Positions 23,547 through 34,700 of a stretch of 64,000 nt of DNA are shown piece by piece. The stretch comes from Porites lobata (Eukaryota; Cnidaria; Anthozoa; Scleractinia; Poritidae), in NCBI GenBank assembly GCA_942486035.1, contig CALNXK010000025.1, positions 3,802,501 to 3,866,500 on the forward strand, read 5' to 3'. Below the pieces are notes generated by a model. The model was given only the letters and a program-made list of their open reading frames with translations, searched no databases and was not told the origin of the DNA. The translations under genes were made by a program, and so were the position numbers. Every line of letters begins with the position of its first letter. Within the stretch, counting starts at the first letter, position 1.

Positions 23547-25905
23547 GTAAGTTAAAAAATAAGAATAGTAGTTAGCTTTTCTTTTTATGTAACAGCTCAA
23601 CTTATGCATTTGATATTTCTGCAATGACCGATCAGGCATGTTGATTAATAGTAGTATAACCTTCAGTGTCCATAACAGCGATTGACAAGGGATTTTTTCG
23701 TCAGCAATGTGAATAGGGAGGCATTAAAAGTAGCAGAGTGAAATAGTTTCACTTTGTTTGTTCCGTTTTTAGGTTATCGGATTAATTACGACCGTTTCAC
23801 AACAGCGTCGCAGCGCTCGGCTACTCCACTTCACTTTTTATGTAAGTGGATTACTTATCACAAAAGCACACTTTTCATGGCGCCATAGCCGCCATATAGC
23901 TATTAAATCTGAAAACTGAGAGATAAAATCCAACGACTAGTTTATTTACATGCATGGAATTTGCTCAGTCGAGTAAAAAGTATAATATTTTTGTGGTGAA
24001 AACGCATTTTAAGTCCATGCAAACAATTGGTCCTGTTTTCCAACTGTCTCGAAAGCTGAGCCATGGCTATTTCCGTACAATAGCACTTAGTTTACATTAA
24101 TAACAGATCTAGATTTTAACTCAGCTTACTTTAAACCTAGGTCAGTCTCTCAAGCATATGCCTTTAGTCAACAAAGGTCTAACTGAGAGTTCCGCTTACT
24201 TTCCCAGACTAGGTGCCTCAGGTAACCAATAGTTCATGTGAGTTATACAACATGCATTTGCTGTGATGAAATCTCAGCTCCTTCACTCTTAATTTCACCT
24301 AAAGGTTTTGAAAGTAATATATCAAAACATCAGTCAGTCTGAATGTATGATCAATTTCCTGCAGTAGGAGTTCATGAACGGACATGTAATATCCTAACCT
24401 TCAGCTCATTAATCACCCTTAATGAATAAATTGAAAACTGATACATATTTATGCAAAATTTCGTCTTGCTTGTTGCATTCTCAGTGGAGAAATAGTTCAA
24501 GATCCAGTAACGTAATCACCTCGTCCATAGACACATCTTGCGTCTATTGATATTACTATAGGGAATATAGACACTGCCTGAGTTTGTCTCTAAAGAGACA
24601 GGCTTCAGCCCTTATAGACCTTCCCAGTCCTTACTGTTAGTCACTTAAAATACCAAGAATATGGATAATACAGTTACTTGGGTAGTACGCTCGTGGATCA
24701 CATTTTCAGGGCTAGAATACATTTTCCGCACTTTTTAATGGCTTGTTAATGTAATATCCATTATAAAACCATACATCATAAAAAGTAAGCGAGAAACGAC
24801 ACAAGTGTCATCTCGAAAGCTCAACAACAGGCTCCCTCCTATAAGATCATAACCTCTACAACGGGTTCCTGCCTATAGTCAGTTTTGCACAATGTCGAAG
24901 CAATTATGGTTTCAGGTAATTCCATGTTACTGCGAGACGGTCGACAGAGTTCCAAGCGTAACCATTTTAAAGAAACCTCACCCTTTCTCAGTAATTCAAG
25001 TCCAAGAAAAGACAATGGAAATTCTTGTTTCGAACAGTTTGATTTTGAAGACTACGCAACCGAAAATAAGTTCCAGGGATACTCATGATAAGAATATTAT
25101 CAAAACATGACCTCTCAACAGGCAAAACCGCTATGCCATTTTATCGAGACATTAAATCGTTTTTTTTCGTATGTATCCATAAGCGAAAATGGGTAAACGA
25201 AAGTTCTGATATTGCAATGGAAACTGACAATAAGGCTGCGCCATGCCCTGGGTTATGTGTTCATTTATCATTTTATGCGCGATAAAAATCAGGGGGTACT
25301 AATGAAGAAAATTCCAAGACTGATCTCTCACACACACCGCTTCTTTTGGTATTCATTTCAAAATGAAAACAATTTAATCCGGCAAACAGGAGGACGAAAA
25401 CTGACTAAAATTGACTAAATGCCTGCTGATAGATAGCGGTCGGTAAAAAACCGAGATGGACCTCATAAATCATAACTTCACAGGATATCACAACTGGGGG
25501 ATTTTTGTTTGTTGATACCTTAATCCTGTGTCAGAAACAAAATTTACGGGCTTCGCATATGTGTCGCGAAAATCATTGGCTAATCTTTTCCTTTTTTTAA
25601 TAATTAAACAATCAAACTTTCTGATAACAGTGCGGAAAAGGTCTCGCATGGTAACTCCACCCTGAGATAAGCGGGTAATTGAAATATTGTAAACGTTGAG
25701 GTATCTTATTGCTCATTTAATAGTATTAGCACATCATTCTTAAAATAAGTAAAGATGAAAGGCCTCGGAAATGACGCGATTCTTCGTACGTTTCTATAGA
25801 CCTTACACACTTCAACAACAATGAGTCTTCTTTAAAAGGTCACTGCACGCAGGATTTAGAAGTACAGAGAGCCAAACTGTTGGCATATTTGACAGGTTCT
25901 TAAAG
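23547..25905. other. Region between orphan exon and gene C
   Basis: No homeodomain exon or other gene was found in either strand. It contains conserved noncoding block copy 3 at 25361-25530. If the orphan exon is a gene remnant, its exons 2 and 3 have been lost from this interval. Confidence 0.5.
25361..25530 (+). promoter_or_regulatory. Paralogous conserved noncoding block, copy 3 (between orphan exon and gene C)
   Basis: This holds both halves seen separately in the other copies: the AATTTAATCCGGCAAACA and CTGCTGATAGATA half (copy 1) and the TAAATCATAACTTCACAG and ATACCTTAATCC half (copy 2). Two consensus TAATCC sites are at 25375-25380 and 25521-25526. It is 1.8 kb downstream of the orphan exon, so it may be that lost gene's intron-1 enhancer, now upstream of gene C by about 0.6 kb. 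Confidence 0.6.
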
Positions 25906-25920
25906 CATTTATCAATGTCA
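25906..25920 (+). promoter_or_regulatory. Promoter-proximal element, copy 3 (gene C)
   Basis: CATTTATCAATGTCA, ending 207 bp before the preferred gene C ATG (147 bp before the alternative ATG at 26068). It is followed by TAATTGCTTTTACAGCTAC, resembling the sequence after copy 1, and by a TATAAAG at 25974-25980 that could be a TATA box. Confidence 0.6.
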
Positions 25921-26127
25921 GGTCTGCGTTCTAATTGCTTTTACAGCTACACCAGTTAGTTAGCAGACACGATTATAAAGAGAAGGCACACACGTAGGCT
26001 CCTTACACATAGACACCGCAGTTGTTCAAGTGCATACCGTAGTTACCTACAGTAGCTGGTCATATAAATGAGCGTCGCTTACACAAACGAAGGACTCAGT
26101 GGATGCAAAAAGGACATTTGTTTTCCA

Positions 26128-29100
26128 ATGAACACCAATCCATTTTCAATTGAAAGAATATTAAAAAAGAACACACCGCAGCCCTCAATCGAAGGTTGTC
26201 ATAGCTCGGAGGCCAAGCCGGAATCTTCGAGATCAACTGAAGCACTATCCCTGGCGGTAAAACTAGCCGGTAAGTTGTCATAAGTTGGGATGTTTCGAAA
26301 AACAACCCTTGCATTGAGTACACGTTCGAAGACAGTTTTGTGGACCAGGTCTTGTAGCCATTTAATAAATACGTTAGGCTCACTCTGAAATTGACGACAC
26401 CGGCATGCTGTTGTTTTATTGAAGAACCAACAAATATGCATGCAAACCTCCTATATGGCTATAAAATAACGATTAGATAAATCTAGAGAGCAGTATGGAT
26501 CTGTAATTGCAAACGAGATCGACAATCGCAAAGTAAACAAATGTTGTTTTTGTATAACAACGTACCTCATTTGTACTTAAGTTGTCTGCCTCATATACAG
26601 TACCATAAAACAAGTTGATGCGCATTTGCTTTAATACGATACTTTCATCGCAGTGAAAAACAATTTACACTTGCAAAATTGAATCAGGCGTGATTAAAGG
26701 TATGCAGCAGGAAAAGGCTGAAAAAAAAAAATAGATACAACTGCATTTTTTGAGGGCCACTAGCTCATCAGTTTTTAAATAAAAATGTTATCTTACCTTA
26801 CCTTACTGCATGTACCAAACTTTCATTTCGTATATTTTTGTATATATTTGATCCCTCTCCGAAAAACAGACACAAATAGTGTTACGCTTCTCTACAGGTG
26901 CCTCTCAGTTCAAAGGATTATTTTCGTAGTGCTGGAATTGAAAGAACGTGGACTCCGTTTTTTGTAAGCTTACTTCCTTTAGTGTTTCTGAAAGGATTTT
27001 TAGGTATCTAGAGACAGTAAAAGTCGCATCAACAAAATGGCAATAGCCGTGACCGTCTTTAAGGCGTGGTTAATTATAGTTTGGATTAAAAACATTGAAA
27101 CCTTATCAATCAATCCATCCTAAGTGGCATCTCTCGAACGACGTGAGATTGAAAGCGGAGTGTTAAACTAAACAAGTTAACAAGGAGCGGATAGTTTAAT
27201 GTACAATCCTGACATCTCGTTCTTTGAATGAGCTTGACGATTCTACCTCTTCGTCAGCTGAATAAAATTACACCTCCATAAGACGAGGTGAGATAGGAGA
27301 ATTCACTAAAGAATTTCTTGGGAAATTGAAGCTAAAACATCTGTCATCTGGTATTTGAATACAAAATGGGGGGAAATTCCAGCGAAGCCGTTTAAGACTT
27401 ACGAAATATGAACACACTGGAAACGTGGTGCAATGCTTTAACAATGGATGAAAAAAACAAATTTAACTAAATATGATTTACTCATAACGTGTGCCAAACT
27501 TTTCAGTATTTATCTGAGAGCTTATCTATTTAACTAAATTGCCATCTCCGATCAACCTGGCGCCAACAAAGTCTGGAAAATGGCGATAAAGAAGAAGACG
27601 ACTTCAAGATCACCAAACTCTTGTCAGTTTACGCAAAAAAGCCAGATCAAAGGAAATAACTATTGACATCTGAGGTTTTTCGTGACCCACGAACTTGGTT
27701 CGGACCATAGAATCTGCCATTCACGTCAACGCAAGCCTTGAATACTGATACGACGTTCTATGGAGAAATTAATACAGTGTCCAGTCTGTAAATTTTCCAC
27801 CCAAGGAGATTAGAAAAACAAATCAATTTTGCCGTCAGGACCTCCCTGAAAACCAACCCGGTGAGAGAAGCGTCCTAACGGAAGATCAACATATTATTTT
27901 TCGTTATTGCTCCTTTTTACGTACACGAAAAAGATGGCGTTGTTCATTTTCCGTCCCAATATCGAGTCACATCCAGCAATTTTTCTAAGATGTTAATGCA
28001 AACGTATTGTTATTCATACTTGTTAATAAGTTCAAGGACAAGCTCCTCTTTTCTTACAACCTGATATGCTATCTGTTTCATTTTGCATTTCTTTCAGTAA
28101 CTGTAAAGGAACAATAATGATTTTAAGGTGGCTCGCCCCAGTTTGCCGCATTTTTTCAGGGCGTAGATTTTGACCGAACAATAATGTCAACACCGCTGTT
28201 GCTGTAATCCCAGCATTAATCAGTGTTGCTGAACAAGTTATGGTCATTTACCAGGAGATGAGCTACCGCAGCAACAGTGTACTTTGTAAAATGCCCTTAA
28301 AAATAGTGTTTCTTCAAAAACAAGTTCGATAACACACTTTTATGTCGCAGATTTTCGATCAGTATGTCAGAATCTATTTCGATCTTTCTCTCTCGCTCTC
28401 TCATACTTTGCCTTTCTCTTTAAAAGGAGTTTTGTAGCCAACTCTATCAACTTTCTTTTGCCTGGAATTGTGGCTTGCTAACTTTTTAGGAAAGGGACAA
28501 ATTTAATCTCCAATGAGTAGTATAGGAAAACAGCAAAATTGGCAATGGATTTTCCCCAAAATGTCATTTTTTGTGAGTGTAACTGTTAGGATTAGTCAAA
28601 ATATCCAAAACGAAGTATCGGTGGAAAGATCTATCTTTACTGACATTGTTGCTTACCAACTTATTAGTTTAAAAGGAACGCTAAACGGCTCTACGAAGGA
28701 AACATGCATCTTTTCATATGGAACCAAAACGTCCAAACCCGTCGTCGTTAAACTTTACCATTCACACCCGTCGAAAGTGAGTGAAGGAAAGAAGAAAGGA
28801 AGGAAGGAAAGAAAAGAAAAGAAAAGAAAAAAAGGAAAGAAAGAAATTAACTTGATTGATTCAAGTCTATACAAGGTTCTTGGTGTAGAAGAAGCTGAGA
28901 ATTTAGTAAAGTTGTTCAGGCTAAAAAAAGCTTAAAACGAAGAACAGTTTCACATTGCATCACACCTAACGACGCGAAAATGGTGCTGGCCATAAGGCGC
29001 CTGGGTAGGACAAAATCATTGATCAAGAAAGCGTCTGACAGTGGAACGGTGTGTCCCACAGACTCCATGATGGCATATTAGTGCTAACAGAAAGCGTCAA

Positions 29101-30811
29101 ATAGAACGAAAAATGGAAATCGGCCCCAACCAAAGCGATTTGCGCCCTAAGCAAAATATACTAGCAATTCTCAAGAATAAGGGTAGGGAAGGAAATGATG
29201 GGTTATATTGGTTGTTTACCATTTACACGGTCAAACCGGTCGGTTCACGGAGTGAGCAAAATTCAGGACTGGTAAATTTCATTCCGTAATCGCGTTTACC
29301 ATTTGCACAAATCAATTCCTTTTACTGATAAACCACCCCGAAAGCCTGAAACTGAAATCAAAGATGGGTTTGAACAAATGAAACACGACCGGGAAAACAG
29401 GATTACCTTTTCAGATATTCCGTTGCTCCCGGAAATGTTCTTTTAGGACGACTCAAAAAGCCATGTTCCCTTTGCTTTCCCACCGGATTTCCCGGAAACC
29501 TTTTTGTAAGTGATAAACAACCATCATTCATTTGTTTAAGGAAAAATGACTGACTATTAATCTTATTACCTGAATTTTAGATGTGATTTTGGAAGCTCGG
29601 CAGGAAAAAACTCGTCGCACCCCAAGACGCACGCGTACAGCTTTTACGCATCAACAGCTGGGAATCCTCGAGAAAGCCTTCAGCAAAACGCATTACCCAG
29701 ATGTAGAAATGAGAGAACAACTTGCTGAAAAGACCAACCTCCAGGAGGGGAGAATTCAGGTATAATGAACTGAATATTAAATCAACAAAACAACAAACAA
29801 ACAAACACAGAAAAACAACACGTTACATAAATTAATGACACTCCTGCACTGTTAAAAAAGTGCTATTAAACCGTGCGTTTAGCCATAATTAAGATGCTGG
29901 GTTTGTACCTTTTTTATTGGACCAAGACGTCAAGGACTTATCAAGGACTTTTAGAAATTTTAGGGTCGGTCGCGTCTTAAGAAATTATTGGACTTCCAGA
30001 TCTTCCTAAGTGGGTCAAGTTAATTTAAGAAGATAAATGTTTCTCTGATTAGTCTACCATATATACTTTCATAAACCTGTTCACGATAAACTGAGTTGAG
30101 CTAAATTAAAGCGTAGGGCCGACTGAAAATTGCTTAAAACGCGGTTTTTTAAACGCTGGCTAAACTCTCTTAAAAAAACCGGCACCTAGAGTTCTGTCTT
30201 GTTGCCATTCTAGAAGATCAAACGAATTAAATGTTTATACAGCAATTTTTGTCAATTTCCAACTTCACAAAAGATCCAATATAATTAACGAAAGACAAAA
30301 ACATTTGCTAGTCTTATAAAAAGCTTAAATATTGACCGTTGACCGTAAAAGCTGACAGGTCCGGCTGTTTGAGACTCTCTATATTGGAATAGCTTCTCCA
30401 TCAAAGTAAGGTCAGGAATTTATGTTTACTGGAAATTTATTCTTTTCTCTTGCGTTTTAGGTGTGGTTTAAAAATCGACGTGCCAAGTATCGTAAAGAGA
30501 TAAGGACGTATTTTCTTCCCGAAAGCTACGAAAGTGATGAGGAACACATGACAAACTTCTGCCCAATGACAACGGTACATGGCACCCAAGGGCCTTCATC
30601 ATGTTTTCAGTACAACACAGTTCCCTGTTATTATAATTTGAGCGATTCTCTGGAACCACTGACTTCTTTTGGATGTACTTCGCCCATGTACACGCATGCG
30701 CAGTTGTCCGCACAAAGTCAGTTAGCGCATGCCCATGGACCTCACGGCTGGAAGCCAATCAGTAATATGGCAATTGATCATGTACGTTTGGGAGAAATGT
30801 GGCTGCCATGA
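26128..30811 (+). CDS. Dmbx: Gene C: Dmbx-type K50 paired-like homeobox transcription factor, 3 coding exons
   Basis: Predicted 223-aa nuclear transcription factor. Coding exons are 26128-26269, 29581-29759 and 30461-30811 (stop TGA), GT-AG introns, phase 1 then phase 0. Residues 6-12 are eh1 FSIERIL; exon 1 ends ALSLAVKLA, exon 2 opens DVILEAR. The homeodomain is residues 62-121 with W48-F49-K50-N51; the pre-helix-3 turn is Q-E-G, as in gene B (Q-K-G). The tail contains SCFQYN and NLSDSLEP, matching gene B, and ends HVRLGEMW, comparable to gene B's HVHFGRTW. No OAR domain is visible. An upstream in-frame ATG at 26068 would add 20 residues; 26128 aligns with gene B's start and is preferred. 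A poly(A) signal candidate lies at 30951, 140 bp past the stop. Intron 1 (3.3 kb) has short blocks colinear with gene B intron 1. Confidence 0.9.
27162..27190 (+). promoter_or_regulatory. Intron 1 block shared by genes C and B
   Basis: This is the counterpart of 16872-16900 in gene B, about 0.9 kb after exon 1 and followed about 0.4 kb later by the second shared block around the GGCGCC palindrome. Confidence 0.4.
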
Positions 30812-30950
30812 ATACTACTTTTAAACCAATCAAATTGAACTATACGGCCACATTCTCACGTTTCTAATTCCTAAAAGCAAAAACAATAGTAAAGGCACCA
30901 GAACTTTCTGCTTAAATGATATCTAACATAATAATTCGATTGGCCGAAAA

Positions 30951-30956
30951 AATAAA
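30951..30956 (+). terminator. Poly(A) signal candidate, gene C
   Basis: AATAAA lies 140 bp after the gene C stop codon. Confidence 0.5.
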
Positions 30957-31387
30957 TTTACCGGCAAAGGATGAAAAGCATCCGATTGACACACAAGCAA
31001 GGGAACAAGTTTGAAACCTGTCGATTTTTCAGTTTCCGTTGTTTTGTGACAGTGTATTTTATCTACCTATGTATATGGGTCATTGCCAAGACCTATTGGA
31101 AAATAACAGCACATTCAACTCTAAAACCAGCCATTACCTACTTTATTATTATTTGACGTATTGGTGATTCACATGTCAGTCAAATGAGCTGAAGCAAGAT
31201 CGCTTTTGAAGGTGTTACTAAAGGGCTTGGAGATATAGCCGGGCGAAAAGAATCCTACATTACGCACGGAACTCGACAGGCAACCACCGAAACTCTCGTA
31301 GAAGAAGGGTGATGTCACATATCTTTAGGAACGAAACAAAATGCAACAGCAGCGTCAATCATGATAACTTCCTGTAATACAATCCCA

Positions 31388-31762
31388 GAGGGGGTACTCC
31401 CTATAATGGCCTATACGGGGAGGCTCCGCCCGAAAGGGGTACCTTTTTTAGGCTCGTTGAAGTTATGAAAGGGTAAGGAAATCTGTCATTTCGGTAGGTA
31501 TATAAAGGCCGAAAAGGGCTAACAGATGAATCTTATGGCTGCGAAAAAGTCGAGAAAACGGTCTGGTTTTGTAATTTATTCATATTTTAGAGACAGTGCA
31601 TTTATAGCAGTTAAAGAGAACGCAAAGTTATAACTAGGTATGTGAAAGGGGTACCATTTGTCAATAGAAGGTATACGAAATGGGTGTCTTTTCTGTCAAA
31701 TAAGGATAAGGGGTTGGCTCTCGAGGCGGAGCCTTCCCGTATGAAACGTCGTTGAGTCCCCG
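31388..31762. mobile_element. TIR repeat of about 370 bp, copy 1
   Basis: The left end GGGTACTCCCTATAATGGCC then ATACGGGGAGGCTCCGCC is mirrored at the right end (GGCGGAGCCTTCCCGTAT ... GAGTCCCC). The interior GTCAATAGAAGGTATACGAA matches, in reverse complement, the element at 52509. ORFs crossing it are coincidental. Confidence 0.65.
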
Positions 31763-34700
31763 CCGGAGATGAAAGCCATAAACAGACACGACGTACTCAT
31801 CAAAGAAGGCATCAAGGGCACACACCGCACAGCCTTTTAGCCAGCTATAATCTAAGGTAAACATCGATATATTCATATCCGAATCGATGTTCACCTTGGA
31901 TAGCTGTCGTACACTTACGTTTACATACTACAGCCAGTGATAAGACCATTCACGACGACTCGATCCAATCTGCAAATCAGACTTTACTAGTGTAGCTATG
32001 CCGCTCGGATTTTCTTTCACTATATATATCGAGTAAAATGAACTCGAAAACGGGAAAAAAGTCAGAGACATTTAATTCGATTTTTGGATATGGTGGGCAA
32101 TAAGTGCCATTCAGTAATCTAAACTGGTCCATTTTAGATTCGTTTGACAAATATACATAAATGAGATTTCAAAGTGTTATAAACTAAACATCTGGAACGT
32201 TATGCACTTTATGAGCCCTGTGTTTCAAAAGTCATAACCTTTACTATAAACTAACAAAAGGATTATTTGTTTTAGGATGTTTGTAATCTATAAAGTCAGC
32301 TATGAAAATGTCTATTCCGGAAATGCATTGCTAACAAAAGCAAAGCCTTCGTTCAACTAAGTCGGTTAACAAAGCTCTCACTAAAAATACAGTAGGTCAT
32401 GATTGCTTTTTTAAGGATAAATGGTCGAAGTATAGAGGTAAGACGAGTAAAGTCATTGCCAATAGGTATTCTTTTTCTGCCAAAAATAATTTAAAAAATC
32501 AATAAATAAATCGATTTGCACTGTAAATAGGCTAGTAAAGGTTCAGTTTCGGATAGAGGTTGCATTCAAAAGTCCTGTGTTAATTCAGCCGCATTGCTGG
32601 ACATTCAAAAAATATATATTTACTCGAATAAGTCAAAACCGACCTTAAACGCATCTGCTATCGAGTGTGGATAACAGGAGAATGATCACGCTGTCTCGGG
32701 TATGTTCGTGGGTGTCTCTTTTTATTTTTAACCAGTGACTGGTACTTCTGGCTGCGTTATTGTTTCTTAAGTTATGACGAATTTAACTTTGTTATCCATT
32801 TATAAAGCTAAAACTTTTCTTAGCATCAATTGAACTCCAAAATTATGGTCCAGTTTGCTATTGAAGAGTATATATTTCGCAACTGAAACTATTTTTTGTC
32901 GCCTGGATGGCAAAGATGGACATGGATTGAAACTTGAAAAAAAATGGGCCAACGTTGTGCCAACGTTGGTCAAGTTTTATTGCTGTGCTTGCAAAATCAA
33001 CGAAGAATTATTATGGTTAGCGCTCCCTGATGAAATTTGTTTAAACCAAGTTTGTGACTCTACCAGAGCATTTCTGTAGCTAAATAATGACTGCTGTACA
33101 GAATTGACATATAACAGCAAAATCCCCAGAATATATTTCAGCTAAGCCCCCTAAAGAAACAGACTGTGAGACATGATGCAATTAACATTCTTCATGAGTG
33201 GAGTTTTTGTATTATCATTGGCCTTTAAATAGGCGAGTGAATCACCACCCCCCCCCCATGCTTTTGCATGCAATATCGACATTCTTCCATTCTTCTTACA
33301 GGCATCGGAACTAAAATCTAAGTGTAAAGATGCGTTTCTTACGTTGGGGAAACTAGTCTAAAAAAACTGTTAACCTAGCTGTGTGTTATGATTTATTTGA
33401 TTATTTCGTGACCGACACGATATAAATGTATCACTGTGGCTCAGAGGTCCGTTTTTGCGAAAGTCCTAATGACTTAATTAAATGATTCTTTAATTCACCT
33501 ACTATTGCTTTGGAAATTATAAAATTAATTCAGTTTTACAAATCGATGAGATTGAATGTTGTGTAGGCTTGCAGTTTAAGTCTACAGTTTATCAAGAAAT
33601 GACAATGGGACAAGCAGAGAAAATGAAAGTTTAACTGAGAAACTATAAAAACCAGTTGTTTGGATCATGATTTTTGCCACTGCAACAGCCAACGAAAACG
33701 AAAACAAAACTCAAGGCAATGATGTGTACTATATACCTAAGGAGATTTAAATCGAAATTGACGAAATTGCAAAATGGCAATGGCGACACCGCGTTGCTAT
33801 GGAAACTTTTATCTGCAAAAAAACTTCATTTCATACAGTATGAGAGGGTATGAGTCGATTTTCTGGCTTATGTGATGCTTCCTTGTTTTTCACGTTTAAA
33901 CTGGGAAGGTATCGTCACCATACAAAACCGGGTCAAGCCACCTTAAATCAAATTGAACTAAGGTCAGTCGCAACTTGCAGGATGAAGGTCTTGAGGTCCG
34001 TTTCACGAAATTATCGCGATGGCTTATCGGGGCCAGCAAACGTTTTTCTGAGAGTGATAATTGCATCAGAGGTTTGAATGGTCTCAATTTTAAATTATTT
34101 GGACAAAATTTTTCAAGACCAATTAGGTTTGTTTTTGTTGGACCGACTAAAACCAGCCCTGGATACATAAGATTGAACATTATTAATAATTTTGTTGTTT
34201 GTTCGTGTTTTTTTCTATTCGACGGAAAAAATCGCGGGCTCTAGATCACTGAGCACACGAACAAGAACCAACAAGAAGTGATTGCGAAACACCAATTTCG
34301 TTTTTGGACCTTTCACGGGTTAACGCAGCTTTGTGGTATGAAGCCAAGTCTCCAAGTTTCAAGTTTCCCAACTTCTGCAGCACTCCTTTAATTTGACTTA
34401 AACGAAAAACAAACTGCAGGAAAACCCTGGCTATTATTCATTCAGTGTCCGGTGAATCGTAGACGAGAACTCAAACATTCTGAACCCTATCATATACTGG
34501 AAAGCTAAAAAACCCAGTTGAGAACACACACTCTAGCTTCACTTAAATTTCATCGTCTGGAAAAAACTTGTCTTGTCCTCGAAGATTTGCTTTTCGCTGT
34601 TTAAAAGTTTTCCCTTACAAGGCTAAACAGCTCCCCTTTTAATTTCAGAAAAGAAATGAAATAGCCCCGTATAATTCGTCTTATAGTGAGTGAGTTGCAA

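Noticed and set aside
24885..25110. Candidate second exon for the orphan gene (two overlapping short frames)
   Set aside because: No homeodomain residues in either frame; LWFQ at the start is followed by unrelated sequence.
28513..28935. 140-aa plus-strand open frame with a Lys/Glu-rich stretch
   Set aside because: It lies in gene C intron 1; the charged part is a GGAAAGAAA purine repeat and nothing in the rest is recognisable.
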